Shown: positions 8,799 to 16,499 of the stretch, in pieces
How positions within the stretch are numbered: position 1 is the stretch's first letter
How the letters are laid out: each line of letters opens with the position of its first letter
DNA from: Candidatus Sphingomonas excrementigallinarum
GTDB lineage: Bacteria; Pseudomonadota; Alphaproteobacteria; Sphingomonadales; Sphingomonadaceae
Direction: 5' to 3'
Length of the DNA: 40,397 bases
Assembly (NCBI GenBank): GCA_019112965.1
Contig: DXIH01000102.1
Span: 1 to 40,397, forward strand
Notes under the pieces: model-generated
Databases searched by the model: none
Told to the model about the DNA's origin: nothing
The model's input: only the letters and a program-made list of their open reading frames with translations
Position numbers and translations under genes: made by a program

Positions 8799-10117
8799 TG
8801 ATGCGTCGCGTGATGATGACGGGCGGGGCGGTGCTGGCCCTGCTGAGCACACCCGCCCTTGCGCAAGTGGCGCAGACCAAGCCCATGGCACAGCGGAACG
8901 CGGCGCTGCCTGCCACCCAGGCGCTCTTCGACGGTTATGTGAAGTCCGGCAAGATGCCCGGCATCGTCGCTGCCATCGGGCTGCAGGGGCGGCCGCCGAT
9001 GTTCGTCGCCGCCGGGCGGACGGGGATCGAGCCGAATGCGCCCGCCGTCACGCCCGACAGCCTGTGGCGCGTCTATTCGATGACCAAGCCGATCACCGCC
9101 ATGGCCGCGATGATCCTGATCGAGGAGGGCAAGCTGACGCTCGACCAGCCCCTGTCCGATATCTATCCGGCCTATAAGACCATGCGGGTGCTGACCAATC
9201 CGCAGGCCTCGCTCGACAGCCGCCCGGCCACCAACCCGATCACCATCCGCGAACTCATGACCCACACGGCGGGGCTGGGATACAGCTTCACCGCCAAGGG
9301 GCCGCTGCTCAAGGAATATGAACGGCTGGGGCTGGTGCCTTTCGCCGCCAATGCGCAGGTCGAGGCCAAGGTCCGCCCGACCCGCCCCGCCACCCTCCAG
9401 CAATTCGCCGAGCGCGCCGCCACCGCGCCGCTGATCGCCGAGCCGGGCACGCGGTGGAGCTATTCGATGGGCCTCGACGTGCTGGCGGCGGTGGTCGAGA
9501 AAGTGTCGGGCATGCCGTTCGAGCGGTTCGTCCAGACCCGTCTCTTCGCGCCGCTAAAGATGAACAGCAGCTATTGGCAGGTGCCTGCATCGGCAGCGAA
9601 CCGCCTGGTCAGCAATTATACTTTCCTTGGCGACCAGATGGTGCCGGTGGACCCGGCGGCGACCTCGGTCTTTCGCTTGGCCCCCAGCTTCCCTTATGGC
9701 GGCGCGGGGCTGGTCATGTCGGCGCGCGATTATGACCGCTTCCTCCAGATGCTTCAGAATGAGGGGCAGGTCGATGGCGTCCGGGTGATGAAGCCCGAGA
9801 CGGTGCGGCTGGCCATGTCCAACCTGCTGCCCGCCGGTGTCACCTATGGTTCGGTGACGGGCGCGAGCGGCGGCAGCGGGGGCGAAGTGCCGACGGGTTA
9901 TGGCGCGGGCGGATCGGTGACGCTGGCCGATACGCCGGGCGGGCCGGGCAAGGGCACCTATGGCTGGGGCGGGGCGGCGGGCACCATCGCCTATGTCGAT
10001 CCGACCCGACATGTGCGGGGCACGGTGATGGTCAATTATTTCCCCGCCGACCGCTATCCGTTGCGCAGCGATCTGGCGAAAGCGCTTTACAGGGATTTGG
10101 GACGGATGGCGAAGTGA
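8798..10117 (+). CDS. serine hydrolase of the beta-lactamase/EstB family, exported
   Basis: A 439-residue protein with a cleavable signal peptide (to about residue 23, ending in ALAQ). The class C-like SxxK motif is S94-M-T-K97, and a tyrosine motif YSM is at 222-224 in RWSYSMGLD. A C-terminal GYGWGGAAGT loop takes the place of the KTG box. These features point to the esterase/D-aminopeptidase/beta-lactamase-related clan rather than a dedicated antibiotic-resistance enzyme. It overlaps mutY by one base and the next gene by four. ATG at 8801 is an equally good start and is better spaced from GAGG. The substrate is unknown; a cell-wall peptide or an ester is likely. Confidence 0.88.
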   Translation: MMRRVMMTGGAVLALLSTPALAQVAQTKPMAQRNAALPATQALFDGYVKSGKMPGIVAAIGLQGRPPMFVAAGRTGIEPNAPAVTPDSLWRVYSMTKPITAMAAMILIEEGKLTLDQPLSDIYPAYKTMRVLTNPQASLDSRPATNPITIRELMTHTAGLGYSFTAKGPLLKEYERLGLVPFAANAQVEAKVRPTRPATLQQFAERAATAPLIAEPGTRWSYSMGLDVLAAVVEKVSGMPFERFVQTRLFAPLKMNSSYWQVPASAANRLVSNYTFLGDQMVPVDPAATSVFRLAPSFPYGGAGLVMSARDYDRFLQMLQNEGQVDGVRVMKPETVRLAMSNLLPAGVTYGSVTGASGGSGGEVPTGYGAGGSVTLADTPGGPGKGTYGWGGAAGTIAYVDPTRHVRGTVMVNYFPADRYPLRSDLAKALYRDLGRMAK

Positions 10118-10968
10118 CGACCCTGGGTTTTACCGGCGGGCGGCTGGATCGTGCCGACCCGCTGCGCCACGATCCGGCGGGTTTCGCGGCAGCGCTGGCA
10201 GACCCGGCGGCGCGGCTGTTGATTCTGAACGACTATCAGCCGGAGATGACGGACGGGCGATTGGGCTGGACCGCGATCGAGCCGGGTGCGCTACCGGCGG
10301 ATCATGTCCTGCTCGGCCTTGAGGGCGGTGTACCGCATTTCGCACGTCTGACCGGCGAACCGGCGGTGGGGCGCTCGGTCGAGATGATCGCGGCGCTTCA
10401 TGCGTTGGAGACGGGTGAGGCGGCGACCTATGCGGCGGCGCGCTCGGTGCTCGACTGGCATGCGCGGCACGGCTTTTGCGCAAAGTGCGGCGCGGCGACC
10501 GAGCCGTTCCGGGCGGGCTGGGGGCGGCGCTGCCCGGCTTGCGCAACCGAGCATTTTCCGCGCGTCGATCCGGTCGTCATCATGATCGCCGAGCATCAGG
10601 GGCGTGCGCTGCTCGGCCGCCAGCCTGCCTTTCCGCCGGGGCGCTATTCGGCGCTGGCCGGATTTCTCGAGCCGGGCGAATCGATCGAGGAAGCGGTCGC
10701 GCGCGAGCTGTTCGAGGAAGCGGGCGTGCGGGTGCGCAATGTCCGCTACATCGCCAGCCAGCCCTGGCCCTTTCCGTCGTCACTGATGATCGCCTGCGTG
10801 GCGGAGGCGGTGGACGACCGGCTGACCATCGACACGACCGAACTGGAGGACGCGATCTGGGTGACGCGCGCGGAGGTACGCGCGGCGCTGGCGGGGGACG
10901 GATCGCGCTTCGGTGTGCCGCCATCCTATGCGATCGCGCATACGTTGCTGGAGGCGTGGGCAAAATAA
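10114..10968 (+). CDS. nudC: NAD(+) diphosphatase NudC
   Basis: A 284-residue NUDIX hydrolase that cleaves NAD(H) to AMP and NMN(H), and in E. coli also removes NAD caps from RNA. A zinc ribbon is formed by C122, C125, C140 and C143. The Nudix box runs from G183 to about residue 205 (GFLEPGES...RELFEEAGV). The NudC-specific array SQPWPFPSS follows at 218-226. All three elements together make the assignment firm. The start is a GTG overlapping the upstream stop by four bases (GTGA), so this is the third gene of mutY, serine hydrolase, nudC. Confidence 0.95.
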   Translation: MTTLGFTGGRLDRADPLRHDPAGFAAALADPAARLLILNDYQPEMTDGRLGWTAIEPGALPADHVLLGLEGGVPHFARLTGEPAVGRSVEMIAALHALETGEAATYAAARSVLDWHARHGFCAKCGAATEPFRAGWGRRCPACATEHFPRVDPVVIMIAEHQGRALLGRQPAFPPGRYSALAGFLEPGESIEEAVARELFEEAGVRVRNVRYIASQPWPFPSSLMIACVAEAVDDRLTIDTTELEDAIWVTRAEVRAALAGDGSRFGVPPSYAIAHTLLEAWAK

Positions 10969-10969
10969 A

Positions 10970-11098
10970 TCCTCCCCGCTTGCGGGGAGGTGGCAGGCCG
11001 AAGGCCTGACGGAGGGGGCGTGCCCCAAAGGGAGCCCCTTGTGGAAGCCCCCCTCCACCACCGCTTCGCGGTAGTCCCCCTCCCCGTACCGGGGAGGA
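10970..11098. repeat. CTCCCC-type inverted-repeat element, copy 1
   Basis: A 129-base element begins TCCTCCCCGCTTGCGGGGAG and ends in a hairpin of CCTCCCCG and CGGGGAGG. Between them lie GGAGGGGGCGTG and AAGCCCCCCTCC, which face each other. It fills the gap between the convergent nudC and pheA genes. Related copies are at 14813-14939 and 18409-18540. Confidence 0.8.
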
Positions 11099-11099
11099 G

Positions 11100-11990
11100 T
11101 TACCCCCGCTGCCGCGCCTGGGCGTAGGTCCCCAGCATCCGCACCCATTTGCTATGGAAGCCCAATTCCTCGATCGCCCGGTCGAACGCCGCTTCGCCCG
11201 GCCGCCCGACCACGTCGCAATAGAATTCCGTCGCGGCAAAGCTGCCGCCGCGCTGATAGCTTTCCAGCTTGGTCATGTTGACGCCGTTGGTCGCAAAGCC
11301 GCCCATCGCCTTGTAGAGCGCGGCGGGGATGTTCTTCACCTCGAAGATCAGGCTGGTCATCCACGGGCCGTCCCCCACCGGCGGCTGTCCGCCCCGCGCC
11401 AGCACGACGAAGCGGGTCATATTGCTGTCGGCGTCCGAAATATCCTCGGTCAGCAGGTTCAGGCCATAGAGTTCGGCGGCGCGCGGCGGGGCGAGGGCGG
11501 CGACGCGCGGGTCGCCCATTTCCGCCACCCGCGCCGCCGCGCCCGCCGTATCGGCATAGGCGATCGGGCGGATGCCATGGGCGCGCAGCCAGTGGCGGCA
11601 CTGGCCCAGCGCCTGCGGATGGCTCATCGCCTCGACCAGCCCGTCGCGCCCGCCCGTCGCCATCAGCGCGTGGCGGATCGACAGGAAATGCTCGCCCGTA
11701 ATGACCAGCCCGGATTCGGGCAGCAGGAAATGGATGTCGGCGACGCGCCCGTGCAACGAATTCTCGATCGGGATGATCGCCCGGTCGGCCTTGCCGGTCT
11801 TCACCGCGTCCAGCGCGTCGGCGAAATCGAAGCACGGCAGCGGCAGGCCGTCCGGGAACACCTCGGTTGCGGCGACATGGCTGTTGGCGCCCGGCGCCCC
11901 CTGAAAGGCGACGGCGCGGGCTGGCTCGGCCAGGGCGGCGGCGGTCATGCCCGCGACGATGGGACGGGCGGGGGCGGCGTAATTCTCCAT
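11100..11990 (-). CDS. pheA: prephenate dehydratase
   Basis: A 296-residue enzyme that decarboxylates and dehydrates prephenate to phenylpyruvate, the committed step to phenylalanine. The dehydratase domain starts at [12 protein letters not shown] and includes [11 protein letters not shown] and the catalytic TRF motif in [11 protein letters not shown]-terminal ACT domain follows ([20 protein letters not shown], then MTKLESYQ), where phenylalanine feeds back. There is no chorismate mutase domain, so this is the monofunctional form. ATG at 11990 gives [10 protein letters not shown]; an in-frame ATG at 12014 is possible, and neither has a clear ribosome site. It is divergent from a membrane cytochrome c gene. 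Confidence 0.95.
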   Translation of the reverse strand: MENYAAPARPIVAGMTAAALAEPARAVAFQGAPGANSHVAATEVFPDGLPLPCFDFADALDAVKTGKADRAIIPIENSLHGRVADIHFLLPESGLVITGEHFLSIRHALMATGGRDGLVEAMSHPQALGQCRHWLRAHGIRPIAYADTAGAAARVAEMGDPRVAALAPPRAAELYGLNLLTEDISDADSNMTRFVVLARGGQPPVGDGPWMTSLIFEVKNIPAALYKAMGGFATNGVNMTKLESYQRGGSFAATEFYCDVVGRPGEAAFDRAIEELGFHSKWVRMLGTYAQARQRG

Positions 11991-12039
11991 GGCGCTGCGG
12001 CGTAGAGCCCCCATGCCGCACGATCAAGGGAAGCAGAAC

Positions 12040-12068
12040 TTGCCGTTCGCGAAAGCCGCACCTAAGGT
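12040..12068 (+). promoter_or_regulatory. possible promoter of the membrane cytochrome c gene
   Basis: TTGCCG (12040-12045), 17 bases, then TAAGGT (12063-12068). The predicted start of transcription, near 12075, lies just upstream of AGGAGAG (12077-12083). This is pattern matching only. Confidence 0.35.
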
Positions 12069-12107
12069 TCGCGTTCAGGAGAGATATTGGCGGGGCAGCG
12101 AAACGCG

Positions 12108-12818
12108 ATGGACCTAAAGACCAATACGATCGCGGGATGGGTGCTGGGCGCGGCAGGCGCGGCATTGGGCCTTTCGATCGTCGGAGGAATGATCTTCCAC
12201 GAAGAACGCCCGGAAAAAATGGGCTATGCGATCGAGGGCGTGGAGGCGGAAGGCGCGGGCGGCGGTGCCGCCGAGGTGCCGATCGCCTCGCTGCTGCCCA
12301 CCGCGGACGCGGCCAAGGGCGCCGAAGTCTTCAAGAAATGCGCCGCGTGCCACACCATCAACCAGGGTGGCGCGAACGGCATCGGCCCCAATCTCTATGC
12401 CACGATGGGCGAGGCGATCGCGCAAGGGAAAGCGGGCTTCGCCTTCTCCGACGCGCTGAAGGCGGTCGGCGGCAAGTGGGACTGGGACAAGATGAACGCG
12501 TGGCTGACCTCCCCGCGCAAATTCGCCCCCGGCACCAAGATGACCTTTGCCGGGCTTTCCAATCCGCAGGACCGCGCGAACGTGATCCTGTATCTCAACC
12601 AGCAGGGATCGAACCTGCCGCTTCCGGCCGCCCCCGCCGCCAATGCGGAACCAGCGAAGGGCGATGCGCCTGCCAATGGCGCGGACGCGGCGGTCAAGAA
12701 GGTCGAGGAGGATCCGCGCGCCGACACCGGATCGATCGCCAATACCGGCACGCCCGCCAAGGGCGCGCCCTCGGTCGATCCGCAGGCCGCCGTGGAGGGT
12801 GCCAAGGCACCGCGCTGA
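12108..12818 (+). CDS. membrane-anchored c-type cytochrome
   Basis: About 236 residues. An uncleaved N-terminal membrane segment ([21 protein letters not shown], about residues 7-27) is followed by a flexible linker and one class I cytochrome c domain. The heme site is C78-AA-C81-H82, and the probable axial methionine is in [10 protein letters not shown]. The type matches CycM/c552-like cytochromes that carry electrons from the bc1 complex to a terminal oxidase on the periplasmic face. A C-terminal tail of about 65 residues is low in complexity (Ala/Pro/Asp/Lys). Start choice: the ATG at 12108 begins the conserved anchor, but a TTG at 12087 has the better-spaced AGGAG and would add seven residues. 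Confidence 0.88.
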   Translation: MDLKTNTIAGWVLGAAGAALGLSIVGGMIFHEERPEKMGYAIEGVEAEGAGGGAAEVPIASLLPTADAAKGAEVFKKCAACHTINQGGANGIGPNLYATMGEAIAQGKAGFAFSDALKAVGGKWDWDKMNAWLTSPRKFAPGTKMTFAGLSNPQDRANVILYLNQQGSNLPLPAAPAANAEPAKGDAPANGADAAVKKVEEDPRADTGSIANTGTPAKGAPSVDPQAAVEGAKAPR

Positions 12819-12823
12819 TCGAC

Positions 12824-13864
12824 GTGTTGGCAGGTCTGACCCTCGACCTGCCGATCCTGCAGGCACCGATGGCGGGCGTTTCGACGCCCGCCATGGCAGC
12901 GGCGGTGAACGCGGCGGGTGGCCTGGGCGCGATCGCGCTCGGGGCCAGCGACCCGTCCGCTGCGGCGAGAATGATCGCCGAGACGCGGGAGCGAACCGAC
13001 CGGCCGTTCAACGTCAATCTCTTCGTCCACGCGCCGCCCAAACCCGATCCGGCGCGCGAGGCGGCGTGGTGCGCGGCGCTTCGCCCCGCCTTCGCGGCGT
13101 TCGATGCCGAGCCGCCGCACGGGCTGCGTGCCATCTATCCCAGTTTCGCACAGGACGATGCGATGTTGGCGCTCCTGGTTGCGGCAAAACCGGCGGTCGT
13201 CAGCTTTCACTTCGGCCTGCCCGACGCCGCGCGTATCGCGGCGCTGAAAATGGCGGGATGCCTGTTGCTCGCGAGCGTGACCTCGCTGGCCGAGGCGCAG
13301 GCCGCCGAGCGCGTTGGGATCGATGCGCTGGTGGCGCAAGGCTATGAGGCGGGCGGGCATCGCGGGGTGTTCGATCCAGATGCGGCGGACGATCGACTGG
13401 GAACCCTGGCGTTGACCCGGTTGCTGATTTTGCGAACGCGGTTGCCGGTGATCGCGGCGGGCGGAATCATGGACGGGGCTGGCGTGTCGGCGGCGCTGGC
13501 GTTGGGCGCGGTGGCGGCGCAGCTGGGAACGGCCTTCATCGCCTGTCCCGAGAGCGCGGCGGATGAGTCCTACCGCGCGGCGCTGATGGGCGAGGGGGCC
13601 GCGCATACGGTGATGACGCGTGCGATTTCGGGACGTCCGGCGCGGTGCCTGTCCAATCGGTTCACCGCGCTGGGCGAGACCCTGACGGAGGCGGTGCCGG
13701 AATACCCGATCGCCTATGATGCGGGAAAGGCTCTGAACGCCGTTGCCAAGGCGCGGGGCGATGGCGGTTATGGCGCGCAATGGGCGGGGCAGGGGGCGCC
13801 GCTGGCGCGCGTCATGCCTGCTGCCACGCTCGTGCGCACGATAGCGGGAGAGATGCGGGGATAG
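12824..13864 (+). CDS. nitronate monooxygenase (2-nitropropane dioxygenase family)
   Basis: About 346 residues of an FMN-dependent TIM-barrel oxygenase that oxidises alkyl nitronates to carbonyl compounds and nitrite. It begins [20 protein letters not shown], the flavin-binding first strand of the family. The catalytic histidine motif is GYEAGGHRG, and the phosphate-binding strand [20 protein letters not shown] follows. No ATG precedes the conserved start; the GTG at 12824, or the TTG next to it, is most likely, six bases after the cytochrome stop. Some family members act as enoyl reductases, so the substrate remains open. Confidence 0.87.
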   Translation: MLAGLTLDLPILQAPMAGVSTPAMAAAVNAAGGLGAIALGASDPSAAARMIAETRERTDRPFNVNLFVHAPPKPDPAREAAWCAALRPAFAAFDAEPPHGLRAIYPSFAQDDAMLALLVAAKPAVVSFHFGLPDAARIAALKMAGCLLLASVTSLAEAQAAERVGIDALVAQGYEAGGHRGVFDPDAADDRLGTLALTRLLILRTRLPVIAAGGIMDGAGVSAALALGAVAAQLGTAFIACPESAADESYRAALMGEGAAHTVMTRAISGRPARCLSNRFTALGETLTEAVPEYPIAYDAGKALNAVAKARGDGGYGAQWAGQGAPLARVMPAATLVRTIAGEMRG

Positions 13865-13876
13865 GTTGGCGCATGG

Positions 13877-13950
13877 GCTTCGACTTCGCTCAGCCTGAAC
13901 GGAGGTTTTGCGCAGTCCCCTGACCCCGTTCCGCCTGAGCGAAGTCGAAG
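13877..13950. repeat. paired REP-like inverted repeat, copy C
   Basis: CTTCGACTTCGCTCAG unit at 13877-13902 and its inverted partner at 13926-13950, between the nitronate monooxygenase and the shikimate-dehydrogenase-like gene. The two units are in the opposite order to copies A, B, D, E and F. Confidence 0.83.
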
Positions 13951-13993
13951 GCCAAGGGATGCGTTCGCCAAAACACTCCGCTAAACCTCCGGA

Positions 13994-14812
13994 ATGACCA
14001 CCAAGCCTCCCATCGGTCGCGACACGCGGCTGTGCATGTCGCTGTCGGCCCGGCCCGGCAATTTCGGATCGCGCTTCCACAACCGCCTCTACGAGCTGAC
14101 CGGGCTGGACTATGTCTACAAGTCGTTCAGCACCACCGATCTGGTGGCGGCGGTGGGCGGTATCCGGGCGCTGAACATTCGCGGGTGCGCCATCTCGATG
14201 CCGTTCAAGGAAGCGGTGATCCCGCTGCTCGACGGGCTGGCCGGATCGGCGGCGGCGATCGACAGCGTGAACACCATCGTCAACGATGACGGGCGACTGA
14301 CCGGCTATAATACCGACTATGCCGCCGTGGTCGAACTGGTCGCCGATATCGCCCCCTCGACACCGTTCGTGCTGCGCGGATCGGGGGGCATGGCCAAGGC
14401 GGTGGCGGCGGCCCTGCGTGATTCGGGTTTCACGAACGGCACCATCGTCGCGCGCAACGAACCGCTGGGGCGCCAACTGGCGGGGCTTTACGGCTTTGGC
14501 TGGTCATCGGAGCTGGAAGAGGGCGCGCCGCTGCTCATCAACGTCACGCCGATCGGCATGACCGGGGGCAATGAGGACCAGCTCGCCTTCCCCGAAGCGA
14601 TGATCGCCCAGGCCGACATCGCCTTCGACGTGGTGCAATATCCGCCCGAGACGAAATTCCTTACGGTCGCGCGCGGGTTGGGCAAGCGGATCATCACCGG
14701 CACCCAGGTCGCGACCATCCAGGCGCTGGAGCAATTCGTCCTCTACACCGGCGTCCGCCCGACACCTGAACAGGTGCGCGACGCGGCGGATTACGCCTAT
14801 CGCATGGGGTGA
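13994..14812 (+). CDS. shikimate 5-dehydrogenase-like protein
   Basis: A 272-residue two-domain protein of the shikimate/quinate dehydrogenase superfamily. The substrate domain keeps the catalytic lysine in ISMPFKEAVIPLLD and the NTIVND-X-GRLTGYNTDY stretch. The dinucleotide loop is RGSGGMAKAVAAAL. The N-terminal shikimate-binding SxS motif of AroE is replaced by SARPGNFGSRFHN, so this is probably a paralogue with another substrate rather than the housekeeping AroE. It stands alone between repeats, with no aromatic-pathway gene adjacent on its strand. Start at ATG; the nearest upstream sequence AACCTCCGGAATG gives no strong ribosome site. Confidence 0.8.
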   Translation: MTTKPPIGRDTRLCMSLSARPGNFGSRFHNRLYELTGLDYVYKSFSTTDLVAAVGGIRALNIRGCAISMPFKEAVIPLLDGLAGSAAAIDSVNTIVNDDGRLTGYNTDYAAVVELVADIAPSTPFVLRGSGGMAKAVAAALRDSGFTNGTIVARNEPLGRQLAGLYGFGWSSELEEGAPLLINVTPIGMTGGNEDQLAFPEAMIAQADIAFDVVQYPPETKFLTVARGLGKRIITGTQVATIQALEQFVLYTGVRPTPEQVRDAADYAYRMG

Positions 14813-14939
14813 TCCTCCCCGGAACGGGGAGGGGGACCATCCGAAAGATGGCGGAGGGGGCGTGCGGCGAAGTACGACCTGCCTGGAAGCCCCCCTCCGT
14901 CAGGGCTTCGCCCTGCCACCTCCCCGTGACGGGGAGGAT
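14813..14939. repeat. CTCCCC-type inverted-repeat element, copy 2
   Basis: A 127-base element beginning ATCCTCCCCGGAACGGGGAG and ending CTCCCCGTGACGGGGAGGAT. It again contains facing GGAGGGGGCGTG and GCCCCCCTCC. It exactly fills the gap between two convergent stops. Confidence 0.8.
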
Positions 14940-14940
14940 G

Positions 14941-15342
14941 TCAAAGGCCGGCCATCGCCATCAGCACGTCCCATTCGGCCTCGCCCACCGGCGACACCGA
15001 CAGCCGCGACTGGCGTAGGATCGGCAGGGCGGCGAGCTTCGCCTCCGCCTTCATCGCCGCCAGCGTGATGGGGCGGGGCAGCGGGCGGTCAGGCGCGATC
15101 TCCACCGAGACCCAGCGTCCGTCATCGCCATCGGGTCTGGCGGCGCGGGTGATCGTCGCGATCCCCACCGCCGCCCTGGCCTTGCCGCTATGATAGAAGA
15201 GTGCCGAGTCGCCCGGCGTCATGCCGCGCAGATGCCCGGCGGCGGCAGCGTTGCGCACGCCGTCCCACTCGGTTCGGCCGTTGCGCACCAGATCGTCCCA
15301 GCCATAGCTGTCCGGCTCCGACTTCAGCAGCCAACAGGCCAT
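14941..15342 (-). CDS. EVE domain protein
   Basis: A 133-residue protein that is essentially one EVE domain (PUA/YTH-like fold): MACWLLKSEPDSYGWDDLVR, TEWDGVRNAAAAGHLR, GDSALFYHSG, AVGIATI and LSVSPVGEAEWDVLM. Such domains bind modified bases in nucleic acid; free-standing bacterial members have been linked to tRNA and to restriction of modified DNA, but their physiological role is not settled. AGGAGG lies upstream of the ATG at about ten bases. No nuclease or defence gene is adjacent, which argues for a housekeeping RNA role here. Confidence 0.9.
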   Translation of the reverse strand: MACWLLKSEPDSYGWDDLVRNGRTEWDGVRNAAAAGHLRGMTPGDSALFYHSGKARAAVGIATITRAARPDGDDGRWVSVEIAPDRPLPRPITLAAMKAEAKLAALPILRQSRLSVSPVGEAEWDVLMAMAGL

Positions 15343-15482
15343 GTCCGTGCCCTCCTCCTGAACCGTGCCTAAACGCCACATTCCGTATCCATTCAGCCCC
15401 ATAGTGCCAAGGAACGCAACACGGACGCCATGTGCGCGTTTTGCGATCAGCGGACCGGGCGTATCAGTATCGGAGGTTCGGT

Positions 15483-15878
15483 ATGAACGGAGTTTGGAAG
15501 AAGCTGGGATTGGGCCTGGCCCTGGGGGCCACTGCGCTGACGGCGGCGGCTCCGGCCGAGGCACAGCGTTGGGGCCGTGGCTGGGGCGGCGGCTATGGCG
15601 GCTATTATCACCGTGACCGTGGCGGCGACGCCGTGGCGGGCGCGTTGATTGGTGGCATTCTTGGGCTGGGCGTGGGCGCTGCCATCGCGAGCAGCAACCA
15701 GCCACGCTATGTCGATCGCGGCTATTATTACAACCGCGGCTATGACCCCTATTATGCGCCGCCACCCCCGCCGCCGGTGGTGACCTATGAGTATCGCAGC
15801 TACGCGCCGCGTTGCTATCAGGACTGGCGTTGGGACCCCTATTGGGGCCGCAGCGTGCCGGTACGGGTCTGTAACTGA
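15483..15878 (+). CDS. small secreted glycine-zipper protein
   Basis: A 131-residue protein of unknown function. The signal peptide (basic start, hydrophobic core, cleavage near APAEAQ at about 28) is followed by a Gly/Trp/Tyr-rich stretch. A glycine-zipper-like segment comes next (AGALIGGILGLGVGAAIAS), then a Tyr/Pro-rich tail with the two cysteines near the C terminus. Glycine zippers of this kind insert in or span membranes in outer-membrane proteins. GGAGG lies six bases before the ATG, fixing the start. It is monocistronic, with its own terminator. Confidence 0.75.
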   Translation: MNGVWKKLGLGLALGATALTAAAPAEAQRWGRGWGGGYGGYYHRDRGGDAVAGALIGGILGLGVGAAIASSNQPRYVDRGYYYNRGYDPYYAPPPPPPVVTYEYRSYAPRCYQDWRWDPYWGRSVPVRVCN

Positions 15879-15887
15879 CCGGACGAG

Positions 15888-15918
15888 CGGCGTCGGGAGC
15901 GATCCCGGCGCCGTTTTT
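15888..15918 (+). terminator. rho-independent terminator
   Basis: An eleven-base-pair stem (CGGCGTCGGGA with TCCCGGCGCCG, one T-G pair) with a GCGA loop and five T, ten bases after the stop of the glycine-zipper protein. It has the same loop as the groESL terminator. Confidence 0.93.
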
Positions 15919-15969
15919 CTTGTGACGGCTGCTTGGCAGCGCCCCCGAGTCGGCGTTAAGGCCAGCGAC

Positions 15970-16248
15970 ATGACCGATACCGTTCCCGATCGCCTGTCCA
16001 CCAACCCGGACAGCCCCTATTTCGACCAGGACCTCCTCTCGCGTGGGGTCGGCATCCGCTTCAAGGGCAATGAACGCCGCGATGTCGAGGAATATTGCAT
16101 TTCCGAAGGCTGGATTCGCGTTGCGCTGGGCAAGAAGGTCGACCGCCATGGCCGCCCGCTGACCCTGAAGCTGAACGGCGAGGTCGAGGCGTGGATCGAG
16201 AATCCCGCCGATGGCGCCGAAGAGGGGTCGGAAGAAACCGAAGCCTGA
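15970..16248 (+). CDS. DUF3297 family protein
   Basis: A 92-residue acidic protein. It contains RLSTNPDSPYFDQDLLSRGV, IRFKGNERRDVEEYCISEGW and IRVALGKKVDRHGRPL, which I recognise as the small DUF3297 family widespread in proteobacteria. The function is unknown. The last 15 residues are Glu/Ala-rich and probably disordered. No signal peptide or membrane segment is present, so it should be cytoplasmic. AAGG lies about nine bases before the ATG. Confidence 0.82.
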   Translation: MTDTVPDRLSTNPDSPYFDQDLLSRGVGIRFKGNERRDVEEYCISEGWIRVALGKKVDRHGRPLTLKLNGEVEAWIENPADGAEEGSEETEA

Positions 16249-16256
16249 TTACCGGG

Positions 16257-16384
16257 CGTTCCCCGGCGAAGGCCGGGGTCCAGTTGCTGTGCACTATCGA
16301 GGGTTGGGGTGCGATTGCCTCCCACGCCCTGAATGGCGCGCCGCTGGCTTGGCAGAAACTGGGCCCCGGCCTCCGCCGGGGAAC
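16257..16384. repeat. inverted-repeat element related to 5483-5649
   Basis: The arm at 16257-16286 (CCCCGGCGAAGGCCGGGGTC within) faces 16353-16384 (CTGGGCCCCGGCCTCCGCCG within), about 28 bases matching with two differences. It starts nine bases after the DUF3297 stop. Confidence 0.72.
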
Positions 16385-16417
16385 AGGCCTTCTTTATCCG
16401 CGCCTGCTCCCCAACCC

Positions 16418-16489
16418 CCGTTCAGGCTGAGCGACGTCGAAGCCCAAGGGAATTCGTCACCGCATTTTGATTTCGCTCAATGCGAACGG
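16418..16489. repeat. paired REP-like inverted repeat, copy D (diverged)
   Basis: The units at 16418-16442 (CTGAGCGACGTCGAAG) and 16465-16489 (TTGATTTCGCTCAATGCG) differ from the consensus at several positions, so this looks like an older copy. It lies between DUF3297 and the ABC-F gene, directly next to another repeat. Confidence 0.75.
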
Positions 16490-16499
16490 ATGGTACGGC

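Noticed and set aside
8798..10117. Serine beta-lactamase as antibiotic resistance gene
   Set aside because: The SxxK motif is present, but the KTG box is not, and the gene sits in a mutY-nudC unit. The esterase/peptidase-like branch fits better.
12395..14476. 693-codon minus-strand frame
   Set aside because: It is antisense to the cytochrome c, nitronate monooxygenase and shikimate-dehydrogenase-like genes and crosses a REP pair.
14941..15342. EVE protein as part of a defence island
   Set aside because: No nuclease, helicase or methyltransferase lies nearby, and the composition matches the surrounding core genome.
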